Shown here piece after piece: positions 17,063-25,803 of a DNA stretch of 64,000 nt. Under the pieces are notes generated by a model that had not been told where the DNA came from, ran no database searches, and saw only the letters and a list, made by a program, of their open reading frames with translations. Source of the DNA: Thermoproteota archaeon (lineage in GTDB: Archaea > Thermoproteota > Thermoprotei_A > Sulfolobales > Pyrodictiaceae). The stretch's first letter is position 1, and the number at the start of each line of letters is the position of its first letter. The stretch is from contig JAADEY010000042.1 of the NCBI GenBank assembly GCA_013153145.1, positions 1 to 64,000 of the forward strand, written 5' to 3'. The position numbers and the translations under genes are program-made.

Positions 17063-18769
17063 ATGTGTATGGGGCTGCCTCGTCTTGGTAGGCTTGTTAG
17101 GGGTGATAGTGTTGTGCTTTCAACGCTCATAGCTGGTACCGCGTTGATGTTGATGATGCTTGCCTTTGCCAGGTTCTATGGCACCATGTTTGCCGTCCAT
17201 GAGTCTAGGATGGCTGTGATAGCTGAGCAGTTGACGTATCCTACTATGAGTCTCACCGCTGGGAACCTTACGGCGAAGGGGTATGCGATGCTTCACTTGA
17301 GGATAGCGCCTATGGGGTATAGGATAGAGATGGTGGTTATACATTATAGGCATGGTAAGCCGCCCACCCTGCCGAGCGGCTGCAGGCTCGAGGGTGACGC
17401 CCTCGTATGCAGGCCTGTGTTCAACCAGACGAGCGGCTACTATACTGTAACGTTCCCCCTCGGCGAGAGGGAGGAGGTACTGATTGAGGCGTTGACTCCG
17501 CAGGGTGCGAGGTACTTCTACCGTCTGGACAAGGACCCGAGGCACCCGGATGCCCCGACGAAGTACTGGATAAGCCTAAAGGACCTCATGGACGACGATG
17601 AGCCGGGCGACGCCCCATCATCAAGCCAGCTGACTCCAACCGAGGAGGCTATAGTGTGCGGTGTGCTGCGAGCATACTACGGTATAGTCTGCGGCAGGGA
17701 CGTCAACCCGGCCAGCTTCAAGCCGGTGGTTGTTAGGGCCTCATGGAGCACCAGCGACCTGACCGATAAGCTCGGCTACTTCAGCTGGAGCATCTACCAG
17801 CTCAGGAGGATAGGCGTGTCGGCGCCCGGTAGCACGAGGGTCTCCGTTAGGCTCGGGGATACGAGGATATGGGCTAGGGCGAGCCTAACCGTGAGGGATG
17901 ACTCTGGCAGGACGCTGCTGAGTAAGAGAATAACCCTCTCCGCCGAGGGGGTGGAGACTCTCACCGCGTGGATGCAGAGGGTGGACACGGGGAGCATGGA
18001 TATATGGTATGCGCACCTAAGATACTACGTGTTATCGTCAACCGTGAGGAAGGCGTCAAAGACCATATTCACCGCCATCAAGGGCCCCCTATACCATAGG
18101 ATAGGCAACGCGAAGATGACCTACCTGCTGAGGCTCGAGAATGAGAGCGCGGCGCTCCTAGTGAACTACACCGCGTACGCCAGCGAAGACACAGACCCAT
18201 ACCCTACAGCACCCGCGATGCTGTGTAAGGGTGGAGGGTATGCGGTTCTCGCTATAAGGCTGCCCTGGCTAATCATACCCCTCTCCATCAAGGGCAGCGT
18301 CAACGGGTACAACTACGCGATAAGCTACAACAATACGCTCGGAGTATACTACGTCTACCCCGGCTCGGGGAGGCCCTTCAGGGCGGGTGTCGTCGAGCTA
18401 CCCGCGTTCAACGGCACCCACATACTGGCCTACGCCATCTACAAGGGGGTATGCACGGGGCCCGCATGGGGCCCGGAGGAGGACACTAGGAGGAGCACGA
18501 CACCTCCATGGATAAGCCTCGCGGGCAGCATTGAGGTCACCGGCGTGCTCGTACCCGTCAACGCGTCAAAGATACAGAGGAGCAGCTACACCTTCACCGT
18601 CCTCGGACAGTCATCGCCACCATCACTACTAAGCTTCGGCGAGAAGCTCATCGGGAGCAGCGGCTCGGGCTCCAGGAAGACCCTCGTCTACACACTGACC
18701 CTCACCGTCAAGCCGCGTGCAGCCGGCCCACCCGAGCCAACGGTGCAGGGCTCGGCGGGGCTCAGCTAG
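17063..18769 (+). CDS. Large exported/membrane-anchored protein of unknown function
   Basis: 568 residues from the ATG at 17063, preceded by a G-rich ribosome site; a longer frame to 17018 exists. A single N-terminal hydrophobic helix (VVLSTLIAGTALMLMMLAFA, about residues 17-36) is followed by a long beta-rich, Tyr/Ser/Thr-rich extracellular part with several Asn-Xaa-Ser/Thr sites, then a stretch rich in Ser/Gly/Pro. The N-terminus recalls archaeal pilin-like anchors. It lies directly upstream of a sugar transporter, so a role at the cell surface in the same substrate's handling is possible but unproven. Third-codon usage changes along the gene from G/T-ending to A/C-ending. Confidence 0.75.
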   Translation: MCMGLPRLGRLVRGDSVVLSTLIAGTALMLMMLAFARFYGTMFAVHESRMAVIAEQLTYPTMSLTAGNLTAKGYAMLHLRIAPMGYRIEMVVIHYRHGKPPTLPSGCRLEGDALVCRPVFNQTSGYYTVTFPLGEREEVLIEALTPQGARYFYRLDKDPRHPDAPTKYWISLKDLMDDDEPGDAPSSSQLTPTEEAIVCGVLRAYYGIVCGRDVNPASFKPVVVRASWSTSDLTDKLGYFSWSIYQLRRIGVSAPGSTRVSVRLGDTRIWARASLTVRDDSGRTLLSKRITLSAEGVETLTAWMQRVDTGSMDIWYAHLRYYVLSSTVRKASKTIFTAIKGPLYHRIGNAKMTYLLRLENESAALLVNYTAYASEDTDPYPTAPAMLCKGGGYAVLAIRLPWLIIPLSIKGSVNGYNYAISYNNTLGVYYVYPGSGRPFRAGVVELPAFNGTHILAYAIYKGVCTGPAWGPEEDTRRSTTPPWISLAGSIEVTGVLVPVNASKIQRSSYTFTVLGQSSPPSLLSFGEKLIGSSGSGSRKTLVYTLTLTVKPRAAGPPEPTVQGSAGLS

Positions 18770-18826
18770 ACTTGTTTACCGGGGCCCTAATCACATTATT
18801 CTAGGTGTTAGTCAACGCTTTAGAAT

Positions 18827-18838
18827 GCATATTTATGG
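18827..18838 (+). promoter_or_regulatory. TATA box for the sugar ABC transporter operon
   Basis: GCATATTTATGG in an AT-rich gap, about 50 bp before the binding-protein ATG at 18888. A ribosome-binding AGGAG lies at 18871-18875, so transcription starting near 18860 would give a short leader with that site. No other strong TATA element is seen up to 23626, consistent with one operon. Confidence 0.6.
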
Positions 18839-18887
18839 AACATTTTTTATTCGGCCACCAATCCTCTAATAGGAGCGGTGCTTCTCG

Positions 18888-20594
18888 ATGCCCAGCCGCC
18901 AGACCATAGCAGTTATAGCAGTCATAGTGATCATCGTAGCAGGCATAGCCGCCTACCTGGCAGTAACAAGCCACAAGCCCACACCCACCGCAACAACCCC
19001 GCAGACACCAACGGCAACCAAGACCCCGCAGGCAAAGCTGGAGCTGACGGGCAACCTCAAAGAAGACCTACTGAGAGTTGCAAAGGTGTTGACGAGCAAC
19101 GGCATACACACGGTCAAGTTCACCGTATGGGGCGCGGGAGACCCCAACAGCGTGATGAGGACGCTCGGCATAGTGGAGGCTGCTCATAGGCTCAACAAGA
19201 TACTCGAGGAGAACGGCGTCGACCTAAAGATAGTTGTTGAGCAGAGGTTCGAGAGGGGCGGCGGCAACGAGCTCTTCAAGGAGTTCCTGGCGGCATACGA
19301 GCAGAAGGCAAACCCCGACATAATGGCTAACAGCTACATACACCTAGCAGCGCTCGCGAGCCAGGGCCTACTACTAGACCTAACACCCTACGCCGAGAAG
19401 TACACAGGCCTACTCAACGACTTCTACCCAGCACTCCTAGACGCCGTCAAGTGGCATGGAAAGATCTACGCAATACCGCAGGATACTGAGGCGAGGCCGC
19501 TGTACTGGAGGAAGGACGTCGCACAATGCATATACAGGAAGACCGGCATCAACATCCTCAAGGACCTCGCCGAGCGCGTGAAGGAGGGGAAGGTGACCTG
19601 GAGCACCGTATACCACTACGCCGAGCTCGCCAAGAAGACCGGCTGCGCCGAGTGGGGCATGATACATAGGAAGGGCACAGCCCACCCAGACCTAATACAG
19701 TTCATCTACGCCTTCGGAGGCAGGCTCTACGACCCCAAGACGGGCAAGCTGGTGCTCGACGTACCCGCTGTCTACAAGTGGCTATCAGTAGAATACGCCT
19801 TTGCGAGGGCGGGGCTGACGCCGAAGAACATGATGTCCTGGGACTGGGCGAAGCAGATACACCCAACAGTTGTCGACGGGAAGACGCTCGTCTTCATAGG
19901 CGGTACATGGCACTGGACCGAGTGGCAGACAAAGCCATACTACACCGACCCCAAGACCGGGAAGAAGAGGCCACTAACACCGGAGGAGGTAGCCAAGTAC
20001 TTCTACTACACGCTCTTCCCCGCCGGCGAGGAGGGAGGGAAGCCCGTAACACTCAGCCAGCCCTTCGTCTGGTACGTGGCGGCGAACGCGGGCAAGGACA
20101 ACCCCAAGTACCAGCAGCTCAGCGACGCCTACCACGCGCTAGCATTCCTCCTCCTAGTCAAGGCATCAGACCCAGACATAAACGCCATACACAGCATAAT
20201 CAGCAGCCACCTACCAGTTAGGAGGGCCGCCGCCAAGCTGCTCCGCGACAAGGCATGGATAGAGAAGCTCGCCAAGCTCCAGCTAGACCTAGCACCCGAG
20301 GTGAAGAAGGCCATAGCACCCATAGTCAAGGCGACCGTGAACCCGATAAACATAGAGTTCCTGGCAAACGTCTCCTCATACCTAGAATACACGCACCTAA
20401 CACCCAAGCACCCATACTACGGCAAGCTCGCAAGCATCTTCGCCGACGCCGTGGACAAGGTGCTGAGGGGAGAGATGACGCCGGCAAAGGCGGTCAAGTA
20501 CATAATAGCCCAGGTGAAGGCAGACCCAGACCTCGCCAAGTCTGTCGAGATCGTCGGGAAGATACCCGAGAACTGGAAGTTCCCCACAAGCTAG
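18888..20594 (+). CDS. ABC transporter substrate-binding protein (CUT1 sugar type)
   Basis: 568 residues. N-terminal membrane helix (about 6-27, IAVIAVIVIIVAGIAAYLAV) followed by a Thr/Pro-rich stalk (about 30-48), the usual anchor of archaeal binding proteins, with no lipobox Cys. The rest is a family-1 extracellular solute-binding protein (VKFTVWGAGDPNS, YAIPQDTEARPLYWRKDV, LVFIGGTWHWTEWQ). Longer than bacterial MalE by roughly 150 residues, suggesting an oligosaccharide. Aromatic residues are abundant in the presumed cleft. First gene of a complete binding protein, two permeases, ATPase operon. Confidence 0.9.
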   Translation: MPSRQTIAVIAVIVIIVAGIAAYLAVTSHKPTPTATTPQTPTATKTPQAKLELTGNLKEDLLRVAKVLTSNGIHTVKFTVWGAGDPNSVMRTLGIVEAAHRLNKILEENGVDLKIVVEQRFERGGGNELFKEFLAAYEQKANPDIMANSYIHLAALASQGLLLDLTPYAEKYTGLLNDFYPALLDAVKWHGKIYAIPQDTEARPLYWRKDVAQCIYRKTGINILKDLAERVKEGKVTWSTVYHYAELAKKTGCAEWGMIHRKGTAHPDLIQFIYAFGGRLYDPKTGKLVLDVPAVYKWLSVEYAFARAGLTPKNMMSWDWAKQIHPTVVDGKTLVFIGGTWHWTEWQTKPYYTDPKTGKKRPLTPEEVAKYFYYTLFPAGEEGGKPVTLSQPFVWYVAANAGKDNPKYQQLSDAYHALAFLLLVKASDPDINAIHSIISSHLPVRRAAAKLLRDKAWIEKLAKLQLDLAPEVKKAIAPIVKATVNPINIEFLANVSSYLEYTHLTPKHPYYGKLASIFADAVDKVLRGEMTPAKAVKYIIAQVKADPDLAKSVEIVGKIPENWKFPTS

Positions 20595-20612
20595 CACCCC
20601 GAGGCGATAGAG

Positions 20613-21587
20613 ATGGGCGCCGAGAGGCTGAGGAGTTTTTTGACTAGCAGGAGGGGCCACCTGGCCTTCTTCCTAGCCCCCGCCCTCACACTCATAACGA
20701 TATTCTACCTAGTCCCCCTCATACTCTCAATATACATCAGCCTGACACCGCTCAAATACTGGCAGCTCAACCGCTACCTCACAGACCTAAGCCACCCACT
20801 CGAGAACTACTACCGCCTCTTCTACCTGGTCACCCACCACCCAGACATAGGCAAGGTCGTCATAACAACCATAGTCTTCACCGGGCTGACGCTAGTCGTG
20901 AACGTTGTAGGCGGACTACTCCTAGCCCTAGCAACATACCTCATGGAGGAACGCTTCTCACTCTTCTACAGGACGCTCTGGCTACTACCAAGGATGACCC
21001 CAATAGCAGTCTACTCCCTGCTCTGGTACTACTTCTTCCACGGCAGCAGGTTCGGGATACTAAACAGCATACTACTCTCACTGGGAGTCATACACAAGCC
21101 GGTCTGGTGGGGCGTCGACGAGAAACTCCTACCATGGGGCGCATGGATGATACTAGTCTACGTCAACGGCCTCGTCGGCGTAAGCTTCGGAATGATAATC
21201 TTCTACTCGGCGCTCCGCAGCATACCAAGAGAACAAGTCATGGCGGCGAGGGTTGACGGCGCGACGACAACGCAGCTGATAAGATACGTGCTGATACCAT
21301 CAATAAAATGGCACATAGTATTCGTGACCGTCTGGGAGCTCCTAAGCCTACTAACAACATACGCCCACATATTCCTCCTAGTCGAGTGGGGCCTCATAGA
21401 CAAGTGGTGGGGCACCACCTGGGCACTCTTCGTATTCAACACCGCGTTCACAGCCCAGGCCCTAGACCAGGGCCTAGCAGCCGCAGCCGCCACCGTGCTC
21501 GTAGCCATAGGCCTCGTCCTCGGCCTCATAACCCTCAAGATAATGGGCTTCAAGGAGCTCATGATCGAGCCAAGGGGTGAACTCTAG
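20613..21587 (+). CDS. Sugar ABC transporter permease (MalF/UgpA type)
   Basis: 324 residues, about six membrane helices beginning at HLAFFLAPALTLITIFYLVPLILS. The cytoplasmic EAA loop reads EQVMAARVDGATTTQLIRYVLIPSI, which docks onto the ATPase. 18 bp after the binding protein and 2 bp before the second permease, so clearly in the operon. Confidence 0.9.
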   Translation: MGAERLRSFLTSRRGHLAFFLAPALTLITIFYLVPLILSIYISLTPLKYWQLNRYLTDLSHPLENYYRLFYLVTHHPDIGKVVITTIVFTGLTLVVNVVGGLLLALATYLMEERFSLFYRTLWLLPRMTPIAVYSLLWYYFFHGSRFGILNSILLSLGVIHKPVWWGVDEKLLPWGAWMILVYVNGLVGVSFGMIIFYSALRSIPREQVMAARVDGATTTQLIRYVLIPSIKWHIVFVTVWELLSLLTTYAHIFLLVEWGLIDKWWGTTWALFVFNTAFTAQALDQGLAAAAATVLVAIGLVLGLITLKIMGFKELMIEPRGEL

Positions 21588-21589
21588 CC

Positions 21590-22543
21590 TTGAACCCGCT
21601 CCAGAGGCTACGGGCCAGGAGGAGGGAGAGGGAGGAGCCACTCATAGACGTCGAGACCATACCTAGGAGGAGGCTAACCATAGTCCTCGCCATAGCCGTC
21701 GGGCTCGCAAGCCTACCAATGCTAATAACATACATACTCCTCATACTGACGAGCTTCTCCAACACCGCTGGCATGCTGACTATAAGCGACCTAGCACACT
21801 ATGTGCCAACAATCCAGCCGTGGATAGACTTCCTCGAGGGGAAGGTCGAGCCGACCGCAGGCCACCTCTACACAACCATGGAGATCCTAGGAATAATACT
21901 CAACACACTCATAGTCGCCGCCGGCGTCTCCATCGTGGTCGTGCTGACGAGCACCATGGCCGGCTACGCCTTCTCAAGGATAAGGTTCCGCGGCAGGAAA
22001 GCACTAATGCAGCTGGTAATGATACTCCACGCATTCCCCGGCGTCGCACTCATAATAGCAGTCTACGCGCTCTACGTCTGGAGCCTGGCAGCCCTACCCC
22101 CCTCAGCCTGGAACACCTACGCATTCATATACGTGATATTGTCGAGGGCCTCACTCGAAATACCCATGAGTATATGGCTGATGAAGGGCTTCTTCGACAA
22201 GATACCATGGGAGGTCGAGTGGGCGGCGATAGTGGATGGCGCCTCGAGGATCAGGGTGTGGAGGGAGATAGTCCTCCCACTCGTCAAGCCAGGGATAGCG
22301 GCGCTCTCAATCTTCGCCTTCCTCGCAGGCTGGGAGGACTTCATCTACGTATGGGTCTTCCTGAAGCCCAGGGACATCTACACCCTTGCAACATTCATAG
22401 AAGAACAGGTTAGAAACCTGGAGACAGCATACTTCCCAGTAGTGGCCGCGGCAGGCACACTCTACCTCATACCAACAATAATCTTCTTCATAACAACCCA
22501 GCACCTACTCCTAGAAACCTACGCAGGAGGCATGAAGGCCTAG
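21590..22543 (+). CDS. Sugar ABC transporter permease (MalG/UgpE type)
   Basis: 317 residues from a TTG. A basic cytoplasmic N-terminus (RLRARRREREE) precedes about six membrane helices; EAA loop EVEWAAIVDGASRIRVWREIVLPLVKPGI. Partner of the preceding permease in a heterodimeric CUT1 channel. Confidence 0.9.
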   Translation: MNPLQRLRARRREREEPLIDVETIPRRRLTIVLAIAVGLASLPMLITYILLILTSFSNTAGMLTISDLAHYVPTIQPWIDFLEGKVEPTAGHLYTTMEILGIILNTLIVAAGVSIVVVLTSTMAGYAFSRIRFRGRKALMQLVMILHAFPGVALIIAVYALYVWSLAALPPSAWNTYAFIYVILSRASLEIPMSIWLMKGFFDKIPWEVEWAAIVDGASRIRVWREIVLPLVKPGIAALSIFAFLAGWEDFIYVWVFLKPRDIYTLATFIEEQVRNLETAYFPVVAAAGTLYLIPTIIFFITTQHLLLETYAGGMKA

Positions 22544-22558
22544 GAGAGGTGAATAGGA

Positions 22559-23626
22559 GTGGTCGAGGTAAGGCTCGAAAACGTGACAAAAAAGTTCGGC
22601 AGGGTAGTAGCACTGAGAGACATAAACCTAAGGTTCAGGGACGGCAAGTTCACCGTAGTCCTCGGCCCAAGCGGCTCCGGCAAATCAACACTCCTATACC
22701 TCATAGCAGGCATATACAAGCCGACAAGAGGCCGCATATACTTCGACGACAAGGACGTCACAAACCTACCCCCAAACAAGAGGAACGTCGGCCTAGTCTT
22801 CCAGAACTACGCCCTCTACCCACACATGACCGTCTACGAGAACATAGCATTCCCACTGAAGCTCCGGAAGACACCCCAGAGGAAGATAGACGAGAAGGTG
22901 CATGAAGTGGCGAAGCTCCTCCACATAGAGGAGCTCCTAGACCGCTACCCCCACCAGCTGAGCGGCGGACAGCAGCAGAGAGTAGCACTAGCAAGAGCAC
23001 TGGTGAAGGAGCCCGCCGTACTCCTCCTAGACGAGCCACTATCAAACCTAGACGCACTGCTAAGGGTCAAGATAAGGGCGGAGCTCAAGAAGCTGCAGGA
23101 GCAGCTAGGCATAACAGCGATCTACGTGACCCACGACCAGGCAGAGGCGATGGCGCTTGCGGACGAGATAATAGTCATACACCGCGGAGTCATACAGCAG
23201 AAGGCACCACCAAAGAAGATCTACGAGGAGCCCGCAAACCTCTTCGTAGCAGGCTTCATAGGAAACCCGCCGACGAACCTCCTGAAAGCCAGGCTCGTGG
23301 ACGGCGCCATAGAGCTCGGAGGCTCCAGGATAACCATCCCGGCCAGGCTCCCCCGCGACGGCTACATTGTAGTCGGGTTCCGCCCAGAACACGCGTCAGT
23401 GGATGCTGAGCCCCTCGAGAACCATGCATCGATCCCCGGCGAGGTCTACGTGGTCGAGGACATGGGCAAGGAGAAGATACTGACGATAATCATAGGGGGC
23501 GAGATGGTCAAGGTAATAGCGCCGCCGACAGCCGAGTTCAAGCCGGGAGACAAGGTATACGTAAACATACCGTACAGGAGGATAATGCTCTTCGACCCAG
23601 AGACCGGGGCCAGGATAGAAGCCTAG
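22559..23626 (+). CDS. Sugar ABC transporter ATPase (MalK/MsmK type)
   Basis: 355 residues from a GTG. Walker A GPSGSGKST, Q-loop VFQNYALYPH, signature LSGGQQQRVALARAL, Walker B LLLDEPLSNLDA, switch His in YVTHDQAEAMAL, and a C-terminal TOBE/OB regulatory domain (about 240-355). Powers the sugar importer encoded just upstream. Its TAG shares the tetranucleotide CTAG at 23623-23626 with the stop of the convergent RHH gene. Confidence 0.93.
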   Translation: MVEVRLENVTKKFGRVVALRDINLRFRDGKFTVVLGPSGSGKSTLLYLIAGIYKPTRGRIYFDDKDVTNLPPNKRNVGLVFQNYALYPHMTVYENIAFPLKLRKTPQRKIDEKVHEVAKLLHIEELLDRYPHQLSGGQQQRVALARALVKEPAVLLLDEPLSNLDALLRVKIRAELKKLQEQLGITAIYVTHDQAEAMALADEIIVIHRGVIQQKAPPKKIYEEPANLFVAGFIGNPPTNLLKARLVDGAIELGGSRITIPARLPRDGYIVVGFRPEHASVDAEPLENHASIPGEVYVVEDMGKEKILTIIIGGEMVKVIAPPTAEFKPGDKVYVNIPYRRIMLFDPETGARIEA

Positions 23627-23784
23627 TTCACATGCACGAGACAATCCCTATCCTCCGGGCCGCAGAGGAAGAGCCTCAACAAGTAGTTTATAGCCTCCCC
23701 GAGACTACTGAACCTGCCACTCCTCACAAGCTCCTCCAGAACCCTCACAGCTCCATCGGGAAGCTCCACCGCAACCCAGGCCAA
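23623..23784 (-). CDS. Small ribbon-helix-helix regulator
   Basis: 53 residues from a TTG at 23784: a beta strand WVAVELPDG followed by AVRVLEELVRSG, RFSSLGEAINYLLRLFL and a CGPEDRDCLVH tail. This is the beta-alpha-alpha pattern of CopG/Arc-like regulators with two C-terminal cysteines. A GGAGGTG ribosome site lies upstream of the TTG at good spacing, and a TTGTTTAGA-like promoter element at about 23830. Convergent with the transporter operon and beside two CCTGTCAGG palindromes that could be its operators. Too short and in the wrong start class for routine ORF calling. Confidence 0.7.
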   Translation of the reverse strand: MAWVAVELPDGAVRVLEELVRSGRFSSLGEAINYLLRLFLCGPEDRDCLVHVN

Positions 23785-23872
23785 GAGCAGCTACACCTCC
23801 CCACATACCAGTAGGCGCTGCATCCATCTAAACAATAGGCCAGGCCCGGGGTAAAAGCGGGTAGACCCCTAT

Positions 23873-23912
23873 AGCCTGTCAGGAATACCTAGGCGGGTCT
23901 AAGCCTGTCAGG
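23873..23912. repeat. Direct repeat AGCCTGTCAGG, two copies, possible operator
   Basis: AGCCTGTCAGG occurs at 23873-23883 and again at 23902-23912 (29-bp period). Its core CCTGTCAGG is an odd palindrome (CCTG-T-CAGG), the kind of half-site pair bound by ribbon-helix-helix dimers. The two copies lie between the promoter of the RHH gene and the promoter of the 77-residue gene (CGCATAAAGAT at about 23919). Confidence 0.5.
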
Positions 23913-23973
23913 TAACACGCATAAAGATCCCCAGCCGAGGCGAAGAATACCCGGCTGCACAGGGCTGTCCTCC

Positions 23974-24207
23974 ATGACACGCAGGAGAGAATACATCCGC
24001 AGCATAGCCAGGCAGCTCCTACAAGAGGAAGACCTCTACGATAGAGATGGATGCCTAAACAGCGACGGCAGGAAACTCCTCAACCTACTCATAAGGCAGG
24101 CGGCCGAGGAGAAGCCCTGGCTCACCAGAGCCGCCCAGAAGGCTAGGAGAAACCCATGCAGAGAGGAGGTCGCCAGGCTCATAGCAAGGATACTGGAGGA
24201 GGTGTAG
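23974..24207 (+). CDS. Small conserved-looking helical protein
   Basis: 77 residues, strongly charged and helical, starting MTRRREYIRSIARQLL with a CLNSDGRKLLNLLIRQA middle and two Cys (C29, C60). No family recognised. Has its own TATA-like CGCATAAAGAT about 50 bp upstream, behind the CCTGTCAGG repeats. Its stop codon abuts the GC-rich structured element at 24207-24304. Confidence 0.6.
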   Translation: MTRRREYIRSIARQLLQEEDLYDRDGCLNSDGRKLLNLLIRQAAEEKPWLTRAAQKARRNPCREEVARLIARILEEV

Positions 24208-24304
24208 GCCGCGGGGGAACCCGCCGCCCACCAGGCCCCCCGAGACGCCCGCCTAGAGGGGCCCTTGGAGGCGCGTCGCGGCGGAGCGGGGGCAGCCCGC
24301 GGCC
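24207..24304 (+). ncRNA. Candidate structured RNA, very GC-rich, three nested helices
   Basis: A 98-base segment, far richer in G and C than its surroundings, folds into one long arm with three nested helices: 24207-24215 with 24296-24304 (GGCCGCGGG/CCCGCGGCC, 9 of 9), 24221-24227 with 24278-24284 (CCGCCGC/GCGGCGG, 7 of 7), and 24231-24239 with 24258-24268 (CCAGGCCCC/GGGGCC-ct-TGG, 2-nt bulge). Asymmetric internal loops (GGAAC opposite AGCGGGGGCAG) separate them. No open reading frame is likely. In hyperthermophiles such GC islands often mark functional RNA. It does not match a tRNA (no T-loop) and I do not recognise the family; a terminator for the upstream gene is the alternative. Confidence 0.45.
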
Positions 24305-24390
24305 CGTGGATCCTCCCTGTTAGAGGGTGTGGCGGGGGTTAGAGATATGCGTGTAGCGTTGCTGGTAGGCTTCCCCGGGTAGCTAGGGCC

Positions 24391-25167
24391 GTGAGCATAG
24401 AGCTGGCGCCCGGCGTCTATACTGTTGGTGAGGGTAAGCCTGCGGTCTTCGTGGCGCCTCTCCGTGCAGTGGTGCTCGCCGACCTCCACCTCGGCTTTGA
24501 GGAGGAGGCTGCGAGCCAGGGGTATTATGTGCCTAGGATACAGCTGCGCCGCAGCCTTGAGATCCTGCGCTCCGTTCTCGATGAGACCGGGGCTGACTGG
24601 GTCATCTTCGCCGGGGATGTTAAGCATTGCTTCTCGAGGCTCCTGTGGAGCGAGAGGAGGGAGCTGGAGGAGCTCTTCAGCTTCCTCGAGAAGCGTGGTG
24701 TGAGGGTTACTGTGGTTAGGGGTAACCACGACAACTACCTGCCGATCGTCGCGAAGAAGCATGGTGTTGAGATCGTGCAGGAGCTGTATGTCGACGGCTA
24801 CCTAGTCATACACGGCCACAAGAAGCCGGCCGGAGGCTACCCCGGCCCGGTCAAGGCAGTTATAATGGGGCATGAGCACCCGAGCATAAGGCTTAGGGAT
24901 AGGCTCGGCTACGTGACGAAGATGCCGTGCTTCCTAACAGCACCCTACAGGCCTCTATCAGCCACACTAGTGGTGCTCCCGGCCATAGGCCAGTACCAGA
25001 CCGGGACCAGCGTCACCCTCGACCCCTCAACATACCTCTCCCCCCTACTGAGGGAGGAGGTAGACCTATCAAGGGTGAAGCCCTACGTGCTGGCGGAGGA
25101 CTTCGGGGTCTTCGAGTTCCCGGAGCTAGGGCTCCTCGAAGACCTCCTCGCCGAGATCACCCTCTAG
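24391..25167 (+). CDS. Metallophosphoesterase (ICC-like)
   Basis: 258 residues from a GTG. Calcineurin-like metal motifs: VLADLHLGFEE (D-x-H), VIFAGDVKH (GD), VVRGNHDNYLP (GNHD), VIHGHK and IMGHEHPS (GH-x-H). Archaeal members of this family are often annotated as predicted phosphoesterases sometimes linked to DNA repair; substrate unknown. Its stop and that of the convergent neighbour share one CTAG. Confidence 0.88.
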   Translation: MSIELAPGVYTVGEGKPAVFVAPLRAVVLADLHLGFEEEAASQGYYVPRIQLRRSLEILRSVLDETGADWVIFAGDVKHCFSRLLWSERRELEELFSFLEKRGVRVTVVRGNHDNYLPIVAKKHGVEIVQELYVDGYLVIHGHKKPAGGYPGPVKAVIMGHEHPSIRLRDRLGYVTKMPCFLTAPYRPLSATLVVLPAIGQYQTGTSVTLDPSTYLSPLLREEVDLSRVKPYVLAEDFGVFEFPELGLLEDLLAEITL

Positions 25168-25589
25168 GCCTCGCCACCCGCTCCTCCCCTAACACCCCTC
25201 CTAGCCTGGTACAGCGGGCAGAACGCACACAGCTCCGGCGCCTCGGATACACGGAGCCTGAGCACACCGTCAACCTCAACGACGCTCTCCCCGAAGCCCT
25301 CCGGGCTCCGGATCCTCCACGCGACGCACACACCCTCCCTGTTAAACATGCATGTAGAGGCCTTCCACGACCCTATAAGCGCGGCCGCCGCCGCAACCCT
25401 CCCAGACGCCTCAACGGCTGATGCAAGCCCCTTAAACAGCTCCTCGAGGGCCTCTACCCTGGACTCGAGGCCCGATACGCGCTCATCTATCGATGAGACC
25501 CTCTCCCCCAGCTTCAATACCTCCTCCGCCAGGCTCGAGGTGGACGACACCTCAACCTCCGGCTCTATGATGGGCTCCTCCCCGCTCAA
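25164..25589 (-). CDS. Coiled-coil protein with four-cysteine C-terminal motif
   Basis: 141 residues. Residues 18-60 form a coiled coil (LAEEVLKLGERVSSIDERVSGLESRVEALEEL in heptads). The C-terminal half has STCMFNREGVCVAW and ELCAFCPLY, i.e. four cysteines able to hold zinc or an iron-sulfur cluster. I do not recognise a characterised family. Likely cytoplasmic and oligomeric. Confidence 0.65.
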   Translation of the reverse strand: MSGEEPIIEPEVEVSSTSSLAEEVLKLGERVSSIDERVSGLESRVEALEELFKGLASAVEASGRVAAAAALIGSWKASTCMFNREGVCVAWRIRSPEGFGESVVEVDGVLRLRVSEAPELCAFCPLYQARRGVRGGAGGEA

Positions 25590-25717
25590 GACACGCTACA
25601 CCCCACGCTCTCCGCGTAGAGCTATCGGTTGCTGTGCGGTGATACGGGCGGGGGCATGTTAATACCGTCTAGATGCCGGCTATAGGCCCTCTGCATGCAG
25701 GCGTGCAGCGGGGCCGA

Positions 25718-25726
25718 GTATTTAAC
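25718..25726 (+). promoter_or_regulatory. TATA box before the DUF2341 surface protein
   Basis: GTATTTAAC in a short AT-rich stretch. Transcription would start near 25746, giving either a leader of about 58 bases to the ATG at 25804 or a nearly leaderless message using the GTG at 25744. Confidence 0.5.
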
Positions 25727-25803
25727 CCATTATTTACACGGCAGTGATATACGTGGAAGTGTGTTCGGCTCCGCCTGAATGCATCCCGGGGGTGTGTCGC
25801 GGC

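Noticed and set aside
24207-24304. tRNA with intron
   Set aside because: The acceptor-like stem is present but there is no T-loop TTCRA sequence or CCA-adjacent layout.
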